Shown piece by piece: positions 8,425-16,405 of a stretch of DNA of 64,000 nt. The notes below the pieces were generated by a model. The model searched no databases. It was given only the letters and a program-made list of their open reading frames with translations, and had not been told where the DNA came from. Every line of letters starts with the position of its first letter. Position 1 is the stretch's first letter. The stretch comes from an uncultured Christensenella sp. GTDB lineage: Bacteria > Bacillota > Clostridia > Christensenellales > CAG-917. A program made the translations under genes and the position numbers. The stretch spans positions 21,420 through 85,419 of the forward strand of contig CAJTNO010000006.1 in the NCBI GenBank assembly GCA_910577815.1, in the 5' to 3' direction.

Positions 8425-9357
8425 ATGAAAAAATCTGTTATAAAATTTTCATCAGTGATATTTGTTTGCTTCCTGATTCTGGCGGCAGGCTCTATGATAT
8501 TTATTCCAAGCGAAATAGCTACGGCGGACAGCACCGTAGAGGTCATAGAAGCCGCAGTAAGCAATTTGGAAAGCAACGCAACCGCAGGCAAATCGGCTCT
8601 TAAAATAGTTTCTCCTACAAACGATAAGGCAATCTATATTCCCGAAAGCTACTTTTTACAATACGAAGGCATATACGCGGGCGACATACACAAGGTAACT
8701 TACGCAGGCGAAACCTTTTATTATCAGGGCGAGCCTACTCTGAAACAAATTACGGTAGCCGACGACGAGCTGCTTTCTCCCGACGTAACGCTGAAGTTAA
8801 AGGAGGGAGCTGACGTTAAAATTGGCATCTTTCAATTAACCGACGAATACACGATTAAATTTTTAGGGTTTAACGAAACGGGTACCGAGATATATGTATC
8901 CGCCATTCGCGACGGCAACTCCCCTATTCTTAACTTTATACCTGCCGACTGTGTAGAGACATTTACAATCCCCTATCAACGCAAGGCGCAGATTGCCCGC
9001 GACGAATTGCTTGCATCAAAAGAAGACCCGCCTGTAATTGACGGCGGAAATTTTACTTCAAATACCTCGGTTGGTCTCAGAATAGTAATTATTATAGGAA
9101 TAGCAATCCCTGCAATACTGATAGTGATACTGCTTTTCAAGCCGTCCAAAAACGAGCGCAGATACTCCAAAAATTCTGTGCGCAGCGGACGCGGCAGAGA
9201 TGATTTCGACTATGACGATTCCCGTTCCTACAGGCGCAGAGAGCGCGACGAAAGGGACGAGCGCGATTATGACAGACGGGATGACAGAGATTATCGAAGC
9301 GACCGTCGCGACGACCGCGACTATGACAGGCGGTATGATGACCGTGATTACAGATAA
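8425..9357 (+). CDS. Secreted/membrane-anchored protein with Arg/Asp-rich cytoplasmic tail
   Basis: The 310-residue product has a signal peptide (residues 1-34, MKKSVIKFSSVIFVCFLILAA), an extracellular region of about 185 residues, a single membrane span near residues 217-238 (RIVIIIGIAIPAILIVILLF), and a 70-residue cytoplasmic tail. The tail is low-complexity, built of R, D, Y and E with repeated DRDYDRR-like units. The extracellular domain has no motif I know. The tail could bind RNA, nucleotides or membrane heads, or form condensates, but this is speculation. A bidirectional hairpin terminator follows directly. It is monocistronic and faces the phage module head to head. Confidence 0.75.
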   Translation: MKKSVIKFSSVIFVCFLILAAGSMIFIPSEIATADSTVEVIEAAVSNLESNATAGKSALKIVSPTNDKAIYIPESYFLQYEGIYAGDIHKVTYAGETFYYQGEPTLKQITVADDELLSPDVTLKLKEGADVKIGIFQLTDEYTIKFLGFNETGTEIYVSAIRDGNSPILNFIPADCVETFTIPYQRKAQIARDELLASKEDPPVIDGGNFTSNTSVGLRIVIIIGIAIPAILIVILLFKPSKNERRYSKNSVRSGRGRDDFDYDDSRSYRRRERDERDERDYDRRDDRDYRSDRRDDRDYDRRYDDRDYR

Positions 9358-9380
9358 AGTCTAAACATAAAACAAGCGAA

Positions 9381-9404
9381 AACGCCTACAATGTAGGCGT
9401 TTTT
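9381..9404. terminator. Bidirectional intrinsic terminator
   Basis: The hairpin AACGCCTA-CAATG-TAGGCGTT has T residues on its right side and A residues on its left, so it can end both the plus-strand gene at 9357 and the minus-strand gene ending at 9448. Confidence 0.8.
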
Positions 9405-9447
9405 AATTACAAAATCAAACTAAAAAACGCCATCAAATTTTAGTTTG

Positions 9448-10029
9448 CTATTTCCAAAGCTGCAATATATCTGCGCTTCTATCTTCAACTCCATATTCAC
9501 TCAATATTTCGGCTATGTCATAAATTCCCGTATGAGAAGAATTAATCGAAAAAATTATATTGTTAAAATTATCAAAGGCCACAAAACTTCTATATACGCC
9601 CACTCCGAAAGTGTGTTCAAAATAGCATATTTCATCATAACGGAAATGCTTTGTTTTTCTAAAAAGACTAAATACGTATATGCCATTGTAATCTGCAATT
9701 ACGCAGTTAAAACGCAATACAGCATAAGTTAACAAACCTATTAGTAAAAATAACATAGTAATTACGGACGTTATAATTACCTTTATAAACATTATACTAT
9801 CATTTTCTTTTATGCACAAATAAGTTATGACTGCAATACCGCAGCAAATCACTAAAAATGCAAAACAAAGTAATAAAACAGAAATTATTTTGGGAGGACG
9901 GGTTTTTATTGTTTCTGTTGAAGAAAGCTTCTTTTCTTCAAATATTTTAATAAGTCCCACAACTAAAAGAATAACAGGTACAAATGTAATAATCAGTATT
10001 GAGGTCAATATAGTTTCCCAAAATTCCAT
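9448..10029 (-). CDS. Membrane protein with C-terminal PH-like domain, AT-rich
   Basis: The 193-residue product has three hydrophobic segments (about residues 5-28, 48-70 and 82-105) followed by a soluble region, 110-190, with the strand pattern of bacterial PH-like domains (FNCVIADYNGIYVFSLF, KHFRYDEICYFEH). No specific family was recognised. The gene is visibly richer in A/T and in AAA/ATT codons than its neighbours, and it is monocistronic between a terminator and a PII operon, so it may be a later acquisition. A GGGGGTG ribosome site precedes ATG 10029. Confidence 0.6.
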   Translation of the reverse strand: MEFWETILTSILIITFVPVILLVVGLIKIFEEKKLSSTETIKTRPPKIISVLLLCFAFLVICCGIAVITYLCIKENDSIMFIKVIITSVITMLFLLIGLLTYAVLRFNCVIADYNGIYVFSLFRKTKHFRYDEICYFEHTFGVGVYRSFVAFDNFNNIIFSINSSHTGIYDIAEILSEYGVEDRSADILQLWK

Positions 10030-10070
10030 AAAACACCCCCCTATTTATGATAAAAATATTCCAACATACA

Positions 10071-10469
10071 TCATTCAGATTTATTGTCGTTATTATGCTT
10101 TTCCGTCTTATCCTCTACGATTTCTGTTTTCTGTTCCAATTTATCAACGGGTTTTACGTCTGAAATTCCCACTACGTTATCAACCGGCATTGCAATAGCT
10201 ATTCCCTGTCCCGGAGTATTCAAACCTACTTCTTTATAAAGAGCGTGCAAAACGTCGTCACGCAAAGCAGTAGGCACTACAATCATAACCATTTCCTTTT
10301 GCGGCTGTATGTCTATTCTGAAAAGCTGCTCCGCTTCCTTATTGGCAGTGCCTCTCGCGCTCACAACAGTTCCGCCCCTCGCTCCCACTTCGCGCGCGGT
10401 GTCCATAACAAGGTCCGAAAACCCTTCGTTTACTATACAGATTATAAGCTGATGTTCAAAAGTTTTCAT
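10071..10469 (-). CDS. PII-like signalling protein (second copy)
   Basis: The 132-residue product has the ferredoxin-like PII fold pattern: strand HQLIICIVNEG, helix, strand with RGTAN (the loop where canonical PII has the T-loop start), then PQKEMVMIVVPTALRDDVLHALYKE, and the C-terminal strand. A charged disordered tail of about 30 residues, ending HNNDNKSE, is unusual. Canonical GlnB uridylylation signatures are absent, so it belongs to the PII-like rather than the nitrogen-PII group. Its ATG overlaps the previous stop by 4 nt, giving translational coupling. Genes of this type beside transporters usually encode ligand-controlled gates. Confidence 0.75.
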   Translation of the reverse strand: MKTFEHQLIICIVNEGFSDLVMDTAREVGARGGTVVSARGTANKEAEQLFRIDIQPQKEMVMIVVPTALRDDVLHALYKEVGLNTPGQGIAIAMPVDNVVGISDVKPVDKLEQKTEIVEDKTEKHNNDNKSE

Positions 10470-10981
10470 TGCTTGTCCTCCTTGACGGTTTTGTCGTTGT
10501 TGCTTAAAAAGCCGTAGATGGCAACGCCTATTACGCTTGTAAGCGGAACGGTGTACGCTACGCCTCCGCCGTCCTTGATAGTTTGAAATTTAGTTTCAAG
10601 CGCGGCAAGAGCGTCGGGTATTTTATCCTCTCTTATGATGCTGAAAATAGCTGTTTTAGGCGAATCCTCAAGACCGAGCAGAGCAAGCGTCTGAGCGCGC
10701 GCCGTGCCTCTCGCGCGGCAGGCGAGCTGCATATTCACCTCAAAGCCCTGTAGCAAATCCTGATAGAAATCCGCTTTTTTTCTGTTGACTATGGTAATAA
10801 GCAATTCCAGCTTACCGGTATGCACCTTACTGTTGGCGCTTTTTTCCGAGCGCTTAACAACTCCCTTGACCGAGGTTGCCACTCTGCGCTTTTCCGCCTT
10901 TATAGAGGTGCGGACGGCTGTTTTTTTAGCTATAGCCTTTTCCTTTAAGTTGTCGGATACATCAGACTTAACCATATCCAC
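10466..10981 (-). CDS. PII-like signalling protein with N-terminal extension
   Basis: The 171-residue product has a basic 55-residue N-terminal extension rich in Lys/Ala/Arg, then a PII-like core (KLELLITIVNRKKADFYQDLL, RGTARAQTLALLGLEDSPK, then KTAIFSIIREDKIPDALAALE). The RGTA..LLGL stretch matches the way PII-like proteins of transporter operons read. It follows the DUF1538 membrane protein gene at one base and is coupled to a second PII-like gene by an ATGA overlap. The inferred role is sensing a nucleotide or metabolite and controlling the DUF1538 protein, possibly as a heterotrimer with the next gene product. Confidence 0.8.
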   Translation of the reverse strand: MDMVKSDVSDNLKEKAIAKKTAVRTSIKAEKRRVATSVKGVVKRSEKSANSKVHTGKLELLITIVNRKKADFYQDLLQGFEVNMQLACRARGTARAQTLALLGLEDSPKTAIFSIIREDKIPDALAALETKFQTIKDGGGVAYTVPLTSVIGVAIYGFLSNNDKTVKEDKQ

Positions 10982-10982
10982 C

Positions 10983-12770
10983 TCACATAAATTCGATTAC
11001 CTGCTCGTCGTCCGCGTCTACGATGCGCTTTATGTTTATCTTAGCCTTGACCTTTGCGCTTGCTATCGCTCTGAAGCCCAAAATCTGAATAGTAATAAGC
11101 GGCGTCATTGCAACCATTGCAACTATTCCGAATGCAAGCTCGAGCACCTTAGATTCTCCGCCTAACACGCTGCACGCGCCGGTAGCAAACGGCAGAATAA
11201 AGCTTGCGGTAAGCGGTCCGCTTGCAACTCCGCCCGAGTCAAACGCGATAGCCGTATAAAGCTTAGGCACAAAGAGCGAAAGCCCCAACGAGATTATATA
11301 ACCGGGGATAAGATAGTAAAGTATAGAAAAATCAAATACTATCCTTATAACAGACAGTCCGATAGACAGTCCGACGCCAAGCGACAGCGCAATGAGCATC
11401 GACCTTTTTTTAACGGCTCCGTCCGTAATCTGCTCAACCTGATTGTTGAGTACGTGCACTGCAGGCTCCGCAAGAACGACAACGCAGCCGATAATAAAGC
11501 TGAATATTACAAGCAGCGGCTTACTGAAGTTAGCAAGCTCCTGCCCGATTTTAAAGCCTATGGGCATAAAACCGAGATGAACCGCCGTAAAGAAAATCAA
11601 CAGACCTACAAAGGTATATATAATGCCTATGGCAATCTGAAGTATGCGGCGTTTTGGCAATTTCAGTGCGGTAATCTGCAACACAACAAAAAATCCTACA
11701 ATCAGCGCAAGCGCGATGACTACGTCCTTGGCGGTTACTCCCAACGTAGCGGCAAGCTTTGCACCTAAATCGCTACTGAAAAAGTAATCGTCCGGCAAAC
11801 TGTAATTCAAATCGCCCTTCATAAACAGCGACAGAATAAACACAGCAATCATCGGACCTATAGAGCAAAGCGCGATAAGACCGAAGCTGTTCTCCTGCGA
11901 CTTTCTTCCTCCGATTGTGGACGCGACGCCTACGCCCAGCGCCATTATAAACGGAACGGTTATCGGACCTGTGGTAACGCCGCCCGAGTCAAATGCAATC
12001 GGCAAAAACATACCCTTTCCGTTTTCCACAAGTATTGCGCACACGGCAAACAGCACAAGATAGAAAAACATCAAAAGCATTGACAGGTTCTTTTTGAAAA
12101 CTACCTTTATAATGGACAACAGCAAAAACAAACCGACTCCGATACCCACAACGGCTATAAGCACCGTTTTGTTCATAACCGCGCTTACCTGGTCGGCGAG
12201 TACGGTCAAATCGGGTTCCGCAACGGTGATAAGCAAGCCCATAACAAAGCTTACAAACAGCAGTAGAGGCAATCTTCTGGTTTTGGTGAGTCCCGAGCCT
12301 ATATGCTCGCCCATAGGAGTCATAGCAAGGTCCGCGCCCAGATTAAACAGTCCGATACCCAAAACAAGGAATATTGCCGAAACCACAAACGTAACAATCT
12401 CGCGCGGCGTAGCCTTTACCACCGGCGTCAAGCACATAATCAAAACAATGATTGTGACAGGCACAACCGAAATCAGCGATTCCTTAAGCTTGGAAAGCAA
12501 TCCTTTACCAAGCATTTTCGCACTAAACGACACGTCTATGCGCTTCTGAGCCTTCTTAAGCTCCTTGCCGTCTATTCCCTTCAAATTTTCCGCTGTCTTC
12601 TTTTCGTCTGCGAAAGCTGCCTCGGTTGCAGATGCGCCGCTTACAGTAGTATCCTCTGTAACAGAGATTTTTTCCACGCTTAAACCCGAACCTCCCTCTA
12701 CAGATTCGGCAACGCTTTCCTCTCTTGCGTTTAGCGCATTCTTATTCAGTTCAAAATCCTTGTCGTCCAT
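10983..12770 (-). CDS. DUF1538 family membrane protein, duplicated domain
   Basis: The 595-residue product has an acidic soluble N-terminus (about 90 residues) and then two related membrane halves. Each half contains the repeated signatures of DUF1538: AEPDLTVLADQV versus AEPAVHVLNNQVEQIT, GVGLFLLLSIIKVV versus GVGLSIGLSVIRIV, and AFDSGGVTTGPITVPFIMALG versus AFDSGGVASGPLTASFILPFA. The internal duplication with AFDSGGV loops suggests an inverted-repeat transporter fold. Its substrate is not known. Two PII-like genes follow in the same operon, which makes a PII-gated transporter the natural hypothesis. A good promoter lies about 85 nt upstream. Confidence 0.85.
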   Translation of the reverse strand: MDDKDFELNKNALNAREESVAESVEGGSGLSVEKISVTEDTTVSGASATEAAFADEKKTAENLKGIDGKELKKAQKRIDVSFSAKMLGKGLLSKLKESLISVVPVTIIVLIMCLTPVVKATPREIVTFVVSAIFLVLGIGLFNLGADLAMTPMGEHIGSGLTKTRRLPLLLFVSFVMGLLITVAEPDLTVLADQVSAVMNKTVLIAVVGIGVGLFLLLSIIKVVFKKNLSMLLMFFYLVLFAVCAILVENGKGMFLPIAFDSGGVTTGPITVPFIMALGVGVASTIGGRKSQENSFGLIALCSIGPMIAVFILSLFMKGDLNYSLPDDYFFSSDLGAKLAATLGVTAKDVVIALALIVGFFVVLQITALKLPKRRILQIAIGIIYTFVGLLIFFTAVHLGFMPIGFKIGQELANFSKPLLVIFSFIIGCVVVLAEPAVHVLNNQVEQITDGAVKKRSMLIALSLGVGLSIGLSVIRIVFDFSILYYLIPGYIISLGLSLFVPKLYTAIAFDSGGVASGPLTASFILPFATGACSVLGGESKVLELAFGIVAMVAMTPLITIQILGFRAIASAKVKAKINIKRIVDADDEQVIEFM

Positions 12771-12859
12771 ATCCCGATAAAACTCTGCAATGTGCTTAAA
12801 CCGTTATAATCTTGGCAATCTTAGAGATTAAATAATATAACAAGTTTACTTATTGTAAA

Positions 12860-12888
12860 AGTATGCCATAAACTATCGATTTTGTCAA
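12860..12888 (-). promoter_or_regulatory. Promoter of the DUF1538-PII operon
   Basis: On the minus strand, -35 TTGACA (12883-12888) and -10 CATACT (12860-12865) are 17 bp apart, with a leader of roughly 80 nt to the start at 12770. Confidence 0.6.
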
Positions 12889-12918
12889 TCGCGACATACA
12901 GTGTGCGACAATAAATCG
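12877..12918. promoter_or_regulatory. Imperfect dyad overlapping the -35 box
   Basis: CGATTT..TGTC..CGC on the left is mirrored by GCGACA..AAATCG on the right, with small bulges. It overlaps the -35 box of the minus-strand promoter and lies in the 356-nt divergent space between the DUF1538 operon and the YitT gene (12771-13126). It could be an operator for either gene. The rest of this space is AT-rich and shows nothing else. Confidence 0.35.
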
Positions 12919-13047
12919 ACATAATAAAAAAACTATGATTTTATAGCGGTAGATATACGGTTTTTACAATTTTTGGTTATAATTACGCCAAAAAAACAAA
13001 CTATTTGTAATTGCATATTTTTCCAAGCGGAAAAATAATGAAATCGC

Positions 13048-13077
13048 TTGACTTTTAATGTAAAAATTTCATATCTT
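13048..13077 (+). promoter_or_regulatory. Possible promoter of the YitT-family gene
   Basis: TTGACT (13048-13053) and TATCTT (13072-13077) are 18 bp apart, about 50 nt upstream of the start at 13127. The -10 is poor, so this is tentative. Confidence 0.35.
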
Positions 13078-13126
13078 ATTGGTAGTGTACGCGACGCGCG
13101 CACGGGAGATATAAGAGGAATATAAT

Positions 13127-14284
13127 ATGGAAAACGAAATACTTAAAGATGACTCCGCTACGGAACTCGACTTAATCACCGCGGACACTGTTGCCGAGCC
13201 TGAAACCGAGGTCGCAGCTGCCGCCGTCAAAGCTCCCGTAGCAGTGGACGCTCAAGATGAAAATTTCTTTAAACGCGGCAAAAAACAAGTACCTATCAAG
13301 CACTATAAAGTAGGAAAACTGGAATTTACCAATCAAGGCGCGCATAATTTTCTTAAATATGCCCTTTTGCTGATTTTACTTGCAAGCATTAGGTCGTTGA
13401 CAACTTATATCTTTATAGTTCCAAACGGCTTTGCTCCCGGCGGAGTAAGCGGTATATCCTCTATAATCTACAACATAGTAGTTTTGCTCGAGCCTGAAAA
13501 TCAGATGCTGCTGACAATATTCGACCCCGGTCTTACTATGCTTGTGTTAAACCTTCCGTTTATCATAGTAGCGTTTTTCGTACTAAGTAAAAAGTTTGCC
13601 ATAAACACATTTTTTGTTGTAGCCGTTTATTCGGGACTTATGTTTTTGCTCGGAGCGGTAAAATGCCCGCAGTTCTACGTCCTCGACAATCCGGGACTTC
13701 AGATACTTGCGGCGCTCGCTGGCGGCGTTTGCACAGGCTTCTGCCTCGGCATTATGCTCCGTCACGATATGAGTATGGCGGGTACAGACATTGTGGGTAA
13801 AATCATACACAAGCACAATCCCTCTACAGGCGCGCAGTGGTGGATACTCATCTGCGACTGCATCGTTGCAACCTGCTCGGGCGTCCTTGGTATCATCAAG
13901 CTTGACTTTACAACCGTAACGGGAAATGCGGCGCTTGTTGCTATACTCTCGCCGATATTTTTCTCGTTCATATCGCTTGTAACGGGCTCGCTTACGGCGG
14001 ACGTATTGCAGGCAGGCTTCCAGTCGTCTATAGTATTCAACATCATTACGGACAAATCGGACGAGATTTCACGCGCTATCAGCGAAAAGCTCCGCCGAGG
14101 CGTAACAATGTCAACCGCAATCGGCTACTACACCAAAACCGAGCATAAGATATTGACCTGCGTAGTAAGCAAACGCCAGATAAGCACAGTAAAGGATATA
14201 ATAAAGGAATGCGACCCGCTTGCATTCACATATATCACAAAGGCTCACGAGGTTGCGGGCAAGGGATTCCGCTCGGCCGGCTGA
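13127..14284 (+). CDS. YitT family membrane protein with DUF2179 domain
   Basis: The 385-residue product has an acidic Ala/Val-rich N-terminal tail (1-55), about five to six membrane spans (residues 80-310) with the family signatures FIVPNGFAPGGVSGIS and GTDIVGKIIHKHNP, and a C-terminal soluble DUF2179 domain (KLRRGVTMSTAIGYYTKTEHKILTCVV). YitT proteins are membrane proteins of uncertain, perhaps transport, function. The length is greater than the usual ~280-300 residues because of the N-terminal tail. AGAGGA precedes the ATG at a good distance. It stands alone, divergent from the DUF1538 operon, and ends at a strong terminator. Confidence 0.85.
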   Translation: MENEILKDDSATELDLITADTVAEPETEVAAAAVKAPVAVDAQDENFFKRGKKQVPIKHYKVGKLEFTNQGAHNFLKYALLLILLASIRSLTTYIFIVPNGFAPGGVSGISSIIYNIVVLLEPENQMLLTIFDPGLTMLVLNLPFIIVAFFVLSKKFAINTFFVVAVYSGLMFLLGAVKCPQFYVLDNPGLQILAALAGGVCTGFCLGIMLRHDMSMAGTDIVGKIIHKHNPSTGAQWWILICDCIVATCSGVLGIIKLDFTTVTGNAALVAILSPIFFSFISLVTGSLTADVLQAGFQSSIVFNIITDKSDEISRAISEKLRRGVTMSTAIGYYTKTEHKILTCVVSKRQISTVKDIIKECDPLAFTYITKAHEVAGKGFRSAG

Positions 14285-14325
14285 TATAAGCGCAATCACA
14301 AATTAAAAAAATTATTAAGTTATTT

Positions 14326-14350
14326 AAAAACGCCCTTTCGGGCGTTTTTA
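14326..14350. terminator. Bidirectional intrinsic terminator
   Basis: AAAAACGCCC-TTTC-GGGCGTTTTT is flanked by A and T tracts and separates the convergent YitT-family and acyltransferase genes. Confidence 0.9.
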
Positions 14351-15091
14351 TTATTTATCGTAGACCTGAAAAATTCTTTCATTCATCATATACTGATTCA
14401 TTTCCGAAAGGTCGTTGCCCTCGAAGTTTCTTTTTCTCATCGGCTTTGCGGGAATACCCCCTACAAGCGTAAACTCATCCACGTTCTTTGTAACAATCGC
14501 GCCCGTAGCCACAATAGCTCCCGTGCCAAGCGTAACGCCGGGCAAAATAGTAGCGGAGGTATACACCTTAGCATAATCTCCTATAACAACGGGCTTATAT
14601 TCGCGCACCATATGGTCCCATTCGCTATGCGAATGCGTAAAAATCTTAACGTACTCTGTTAGCATAGAATGGTCTCCAAGCTTAATTCCGCCCTTTGCGT
14701 CAAGATAACATCCCGCATTCCAGGATACGTTTTTGCCGATTTCGATATTGTTGGCGAAATTAAATCTACAGCCCTCGTTTGCTACAAAGCCGTCGCCGCA
14801 GCTTTTAAATAGCTTTTTAGCTATTATCTGCCTGAACGGAATAGCAAACGCACAGTTTATGCCAAGCGGAACTCTGTCAACGCTCTCCCACAAAATGTGC
14901 AGATTGCGCCTATACTCGTCATACTGAAGCTCAAGCGGCATATAGTCGTTCCAAAGCCTGAAGCTTTTAACGGCAGCTTCGTCATAACCGTCTATGCCGA
15001 TTATACCAAGCGCTCTGACGGTGTTTTTTGCACTCATTCCGTCGCCGACTAATTTTTGAATTTCATTAAGCTTATTATCTAAAATATTCAT
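14351..15091 (-). CDS. Hexapeptide-repeat acyltransferase
   Basis: The 246-residue product has a left-handed beta-helix C-terminal half: repeated [LIV]-G-x-x-x-x units such as NIEIGKNVSWNAG, GIKLGDHSML, PVVIGDYAKVYTSATI, LGTGAIVATGAIVTKNV, ending LVGGIPAKPMRKR. The catalytic His is likely in IFTHSHSEWDHM. This is the pattern of maltose/galactoside or sugar O-acetyltransferases. The N-terminal 90 residues carry an unusual helical region not found in LacA-type enzymes. The substrate is unknown. The gene shares no operon partner; galM lies upstream with a 67-nt gap on the same strand, so co-transcription is possible. Confidence 0.8.
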   Translation of the reverse strand: MNILDNKLNEIQKLVGDGMSAKNTVRALGIIGIDGYDEAAVKSFRLWNDYMPLELQYDEYRRNLHILWESVDRVPLGINCAFAIPFRQIIAKKLFKSCGDGFVANEGCRFNFANNIEIGKNVSWNAGCYLDAKGGIKLGDHSMLTEYVKIFTHSHSEWDHMVREYKPVVIGDYAKVYTSATILPGVTLGTGAIVATGAIVTKNVDEFTLVGGIPAKPMRKRNFEGNDLSEMNQYMMNERIFQVYDK

Positions 15092-15158
15092 AAAACCACC
15101 TTTAACTCAACGTTTTTATCATATTAACTCTTATTTATGTCATTTATTATAAGTTTTC

Positions 15159-16184
15159 TCATTTGCAGCTAAACGCATATGTAGTAACCGAGCTGTACTT
15201 TTCACCTGCTTTCAAAACGATACCTTCAAATTCGGGAATATTGCAGGCATTGGGATAGCCTTGAGTTTCCATACAGAATGCCGATTGATACGGATAGACT
15301 GTTTTTCCCTTAAAGGCGTCAAGAAAATTGCCGGAATATAACTGCATACAGGGCTTATCCGTATAAACGCTCATAAGTATTCCGCTATCGCTTGAATATG
15401 CGGTGGCAACGGGCTCTTTTCCGTCATTATTTAAAACATAGTTGATGTCGTAGCCGCCGCGCGCATTCTTAAGCAAAACATCATCCGCGGCGATGTCCTT
15501 GCCAAGCGGCTTAACCGTTGTAAAATCAAACGGAGTGTTTTGCACTCGCATAATTTGCCCGTTGGGTATAAGCTCGCTGTCGACAACGGTAACGGCGTCC
15601 GCATTTATGAAAATATCGTGGTCTAGCGCGCTTATAAAGCGTCCGTCAAGATTAAAATACGTGTGATTGGTAAGCGAGCAAAGCGTGTCGCTGTCGCTTT
15701 CCGCCTCGTAATATATCTCAAGCGCATTATCCTCGCTAAGCTTATAGGTTACGCAGACATTGAGATTGCCGGGATAACCCTCCTCTTTATCTCGCGAAAG
15801 ATAGCTTAGCTTAATGCTTGCATCCCCGCAGTCTAATACAGTCCAAAGCTTTTTATCAAAGCCCTCCTTTCCGCCGTGAAGATGATTGTTTCCGTCATTA
15901 TTAAAAAGCTTATAACTCTCGCCGTTTAGCGAAAACTCCGCGCCGCCTATCCTGTTTGCCACCCTTCCTACCGCAGCTCCAAAATAAGTTCCGCGGTCAT
16001 TTCTGTACTCCTCCGCATCATCGAAGCCTGCGACAACGTCTATCGGATTGCCGTTTCTGTCATTGACAAACAACTTTTGTATGCGCGCGCCGTAGGTTAT
16101 CACCTGCGCCTTCATTCCGTTGCCGTTTTCAAGCAAATACGTTTCTATACCCGTTTCGGATTTTTCTATAAGCCTTGTTTGCAT
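15159..16184 (-). CDS. galM: Aldose 1-epimerase
   Basis: The 341-residue enzyme interconverts alpha and beta anomers of aldoses in the cytoplasm. Family marks are GRVANRIGGAEFSLNGE, NHLHGGKEGFDKKLW (catalytic His region), SLTNHTYFNLDG (second His) and a C-terminal PYQSAFCMETQGYPNACN with the catalytic Glu. The frame is open 20 codons further up to 16244, but ATG 16184 (MQTRLIEKSETG) has AGAGGTG at the right distance and is chosen. It may be co-transcribed with the acyltransferase downstream. Confidence 0.93.
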   Translation of the reverse strand: MQTRLIEKSETGIETYLLENGNGMKAQVITYGARIQKLFVNDRNGNPIDVVAGFDDAEEYRNDRGTYFGAAVGRVANRIGGAEFSLNGESYKLFNNDGNNHLHGGKEGFDKKLWTVLDCGDASIKLSYLSRDKEEGYPGNLNVCVTYKLSEDNALEIYYEAESDSDTLCSLTNHTYFNLDGRFISALDHDIFINADAVTVVDSELIPNGQIMRVQNTPFDFTTVKPLGKDIAADDVLLKNARGGYDINYVLNNDGKEPVATAYSSDSGILMSVYTDKPCMQLYSGNFLDAFKGKTVYPYQSAFCMETQGYPNACNIPEFEGIVLKAGEKYSSVTTYAFSCK

Positions 16185-16325
16185 AAAACACCTCTTATGA
16201 AATATTTTAACATAAATTTTAAAGCTGTGAATACAAATTTGCAAATTAAGCTTTATTTTATTATTTAAATAATTTAAACCCGTTTATGTGCAAAATTCTT
16301 ATTTGAAAATCTTTCAATATAAAAG

Positions 16326-16382
16326 CAAAAGCGCTTTTGCAAGCCGTAAGATATTTATTCTACGTTTAGCAAAGCGCTTTAA
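16326..16382 (-). terminator. Possible long hairpin terminator
   Basis: CAAAAGCGCTTTTGC and TAGCAAAGCGCTTTAA can pair across a 28-nt loop with one bulge, in the gap between the hydrogenase stop (16406) and galM start. The pairing is imperfect and the T tract is weak. Confidence 0.35.
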
Positions 16383-16405
16383 CTTAACAATATAAATATT
16401 TCTGA

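Noticed and set aside
9180..9357. Tandem DNA repeat in the Arg/Asp tail region
   Set aside because: The units are alike at protein level but differ in codons and length, so it is low-complexity protein, not an exact DNA repeat.
10036..10041. Run of six C before the 193-residue membrane gene as a phase-variable tract
   Set aside because: Too short for frequent slippage, and on the coding strand it is simply the G-rich ribosome site.
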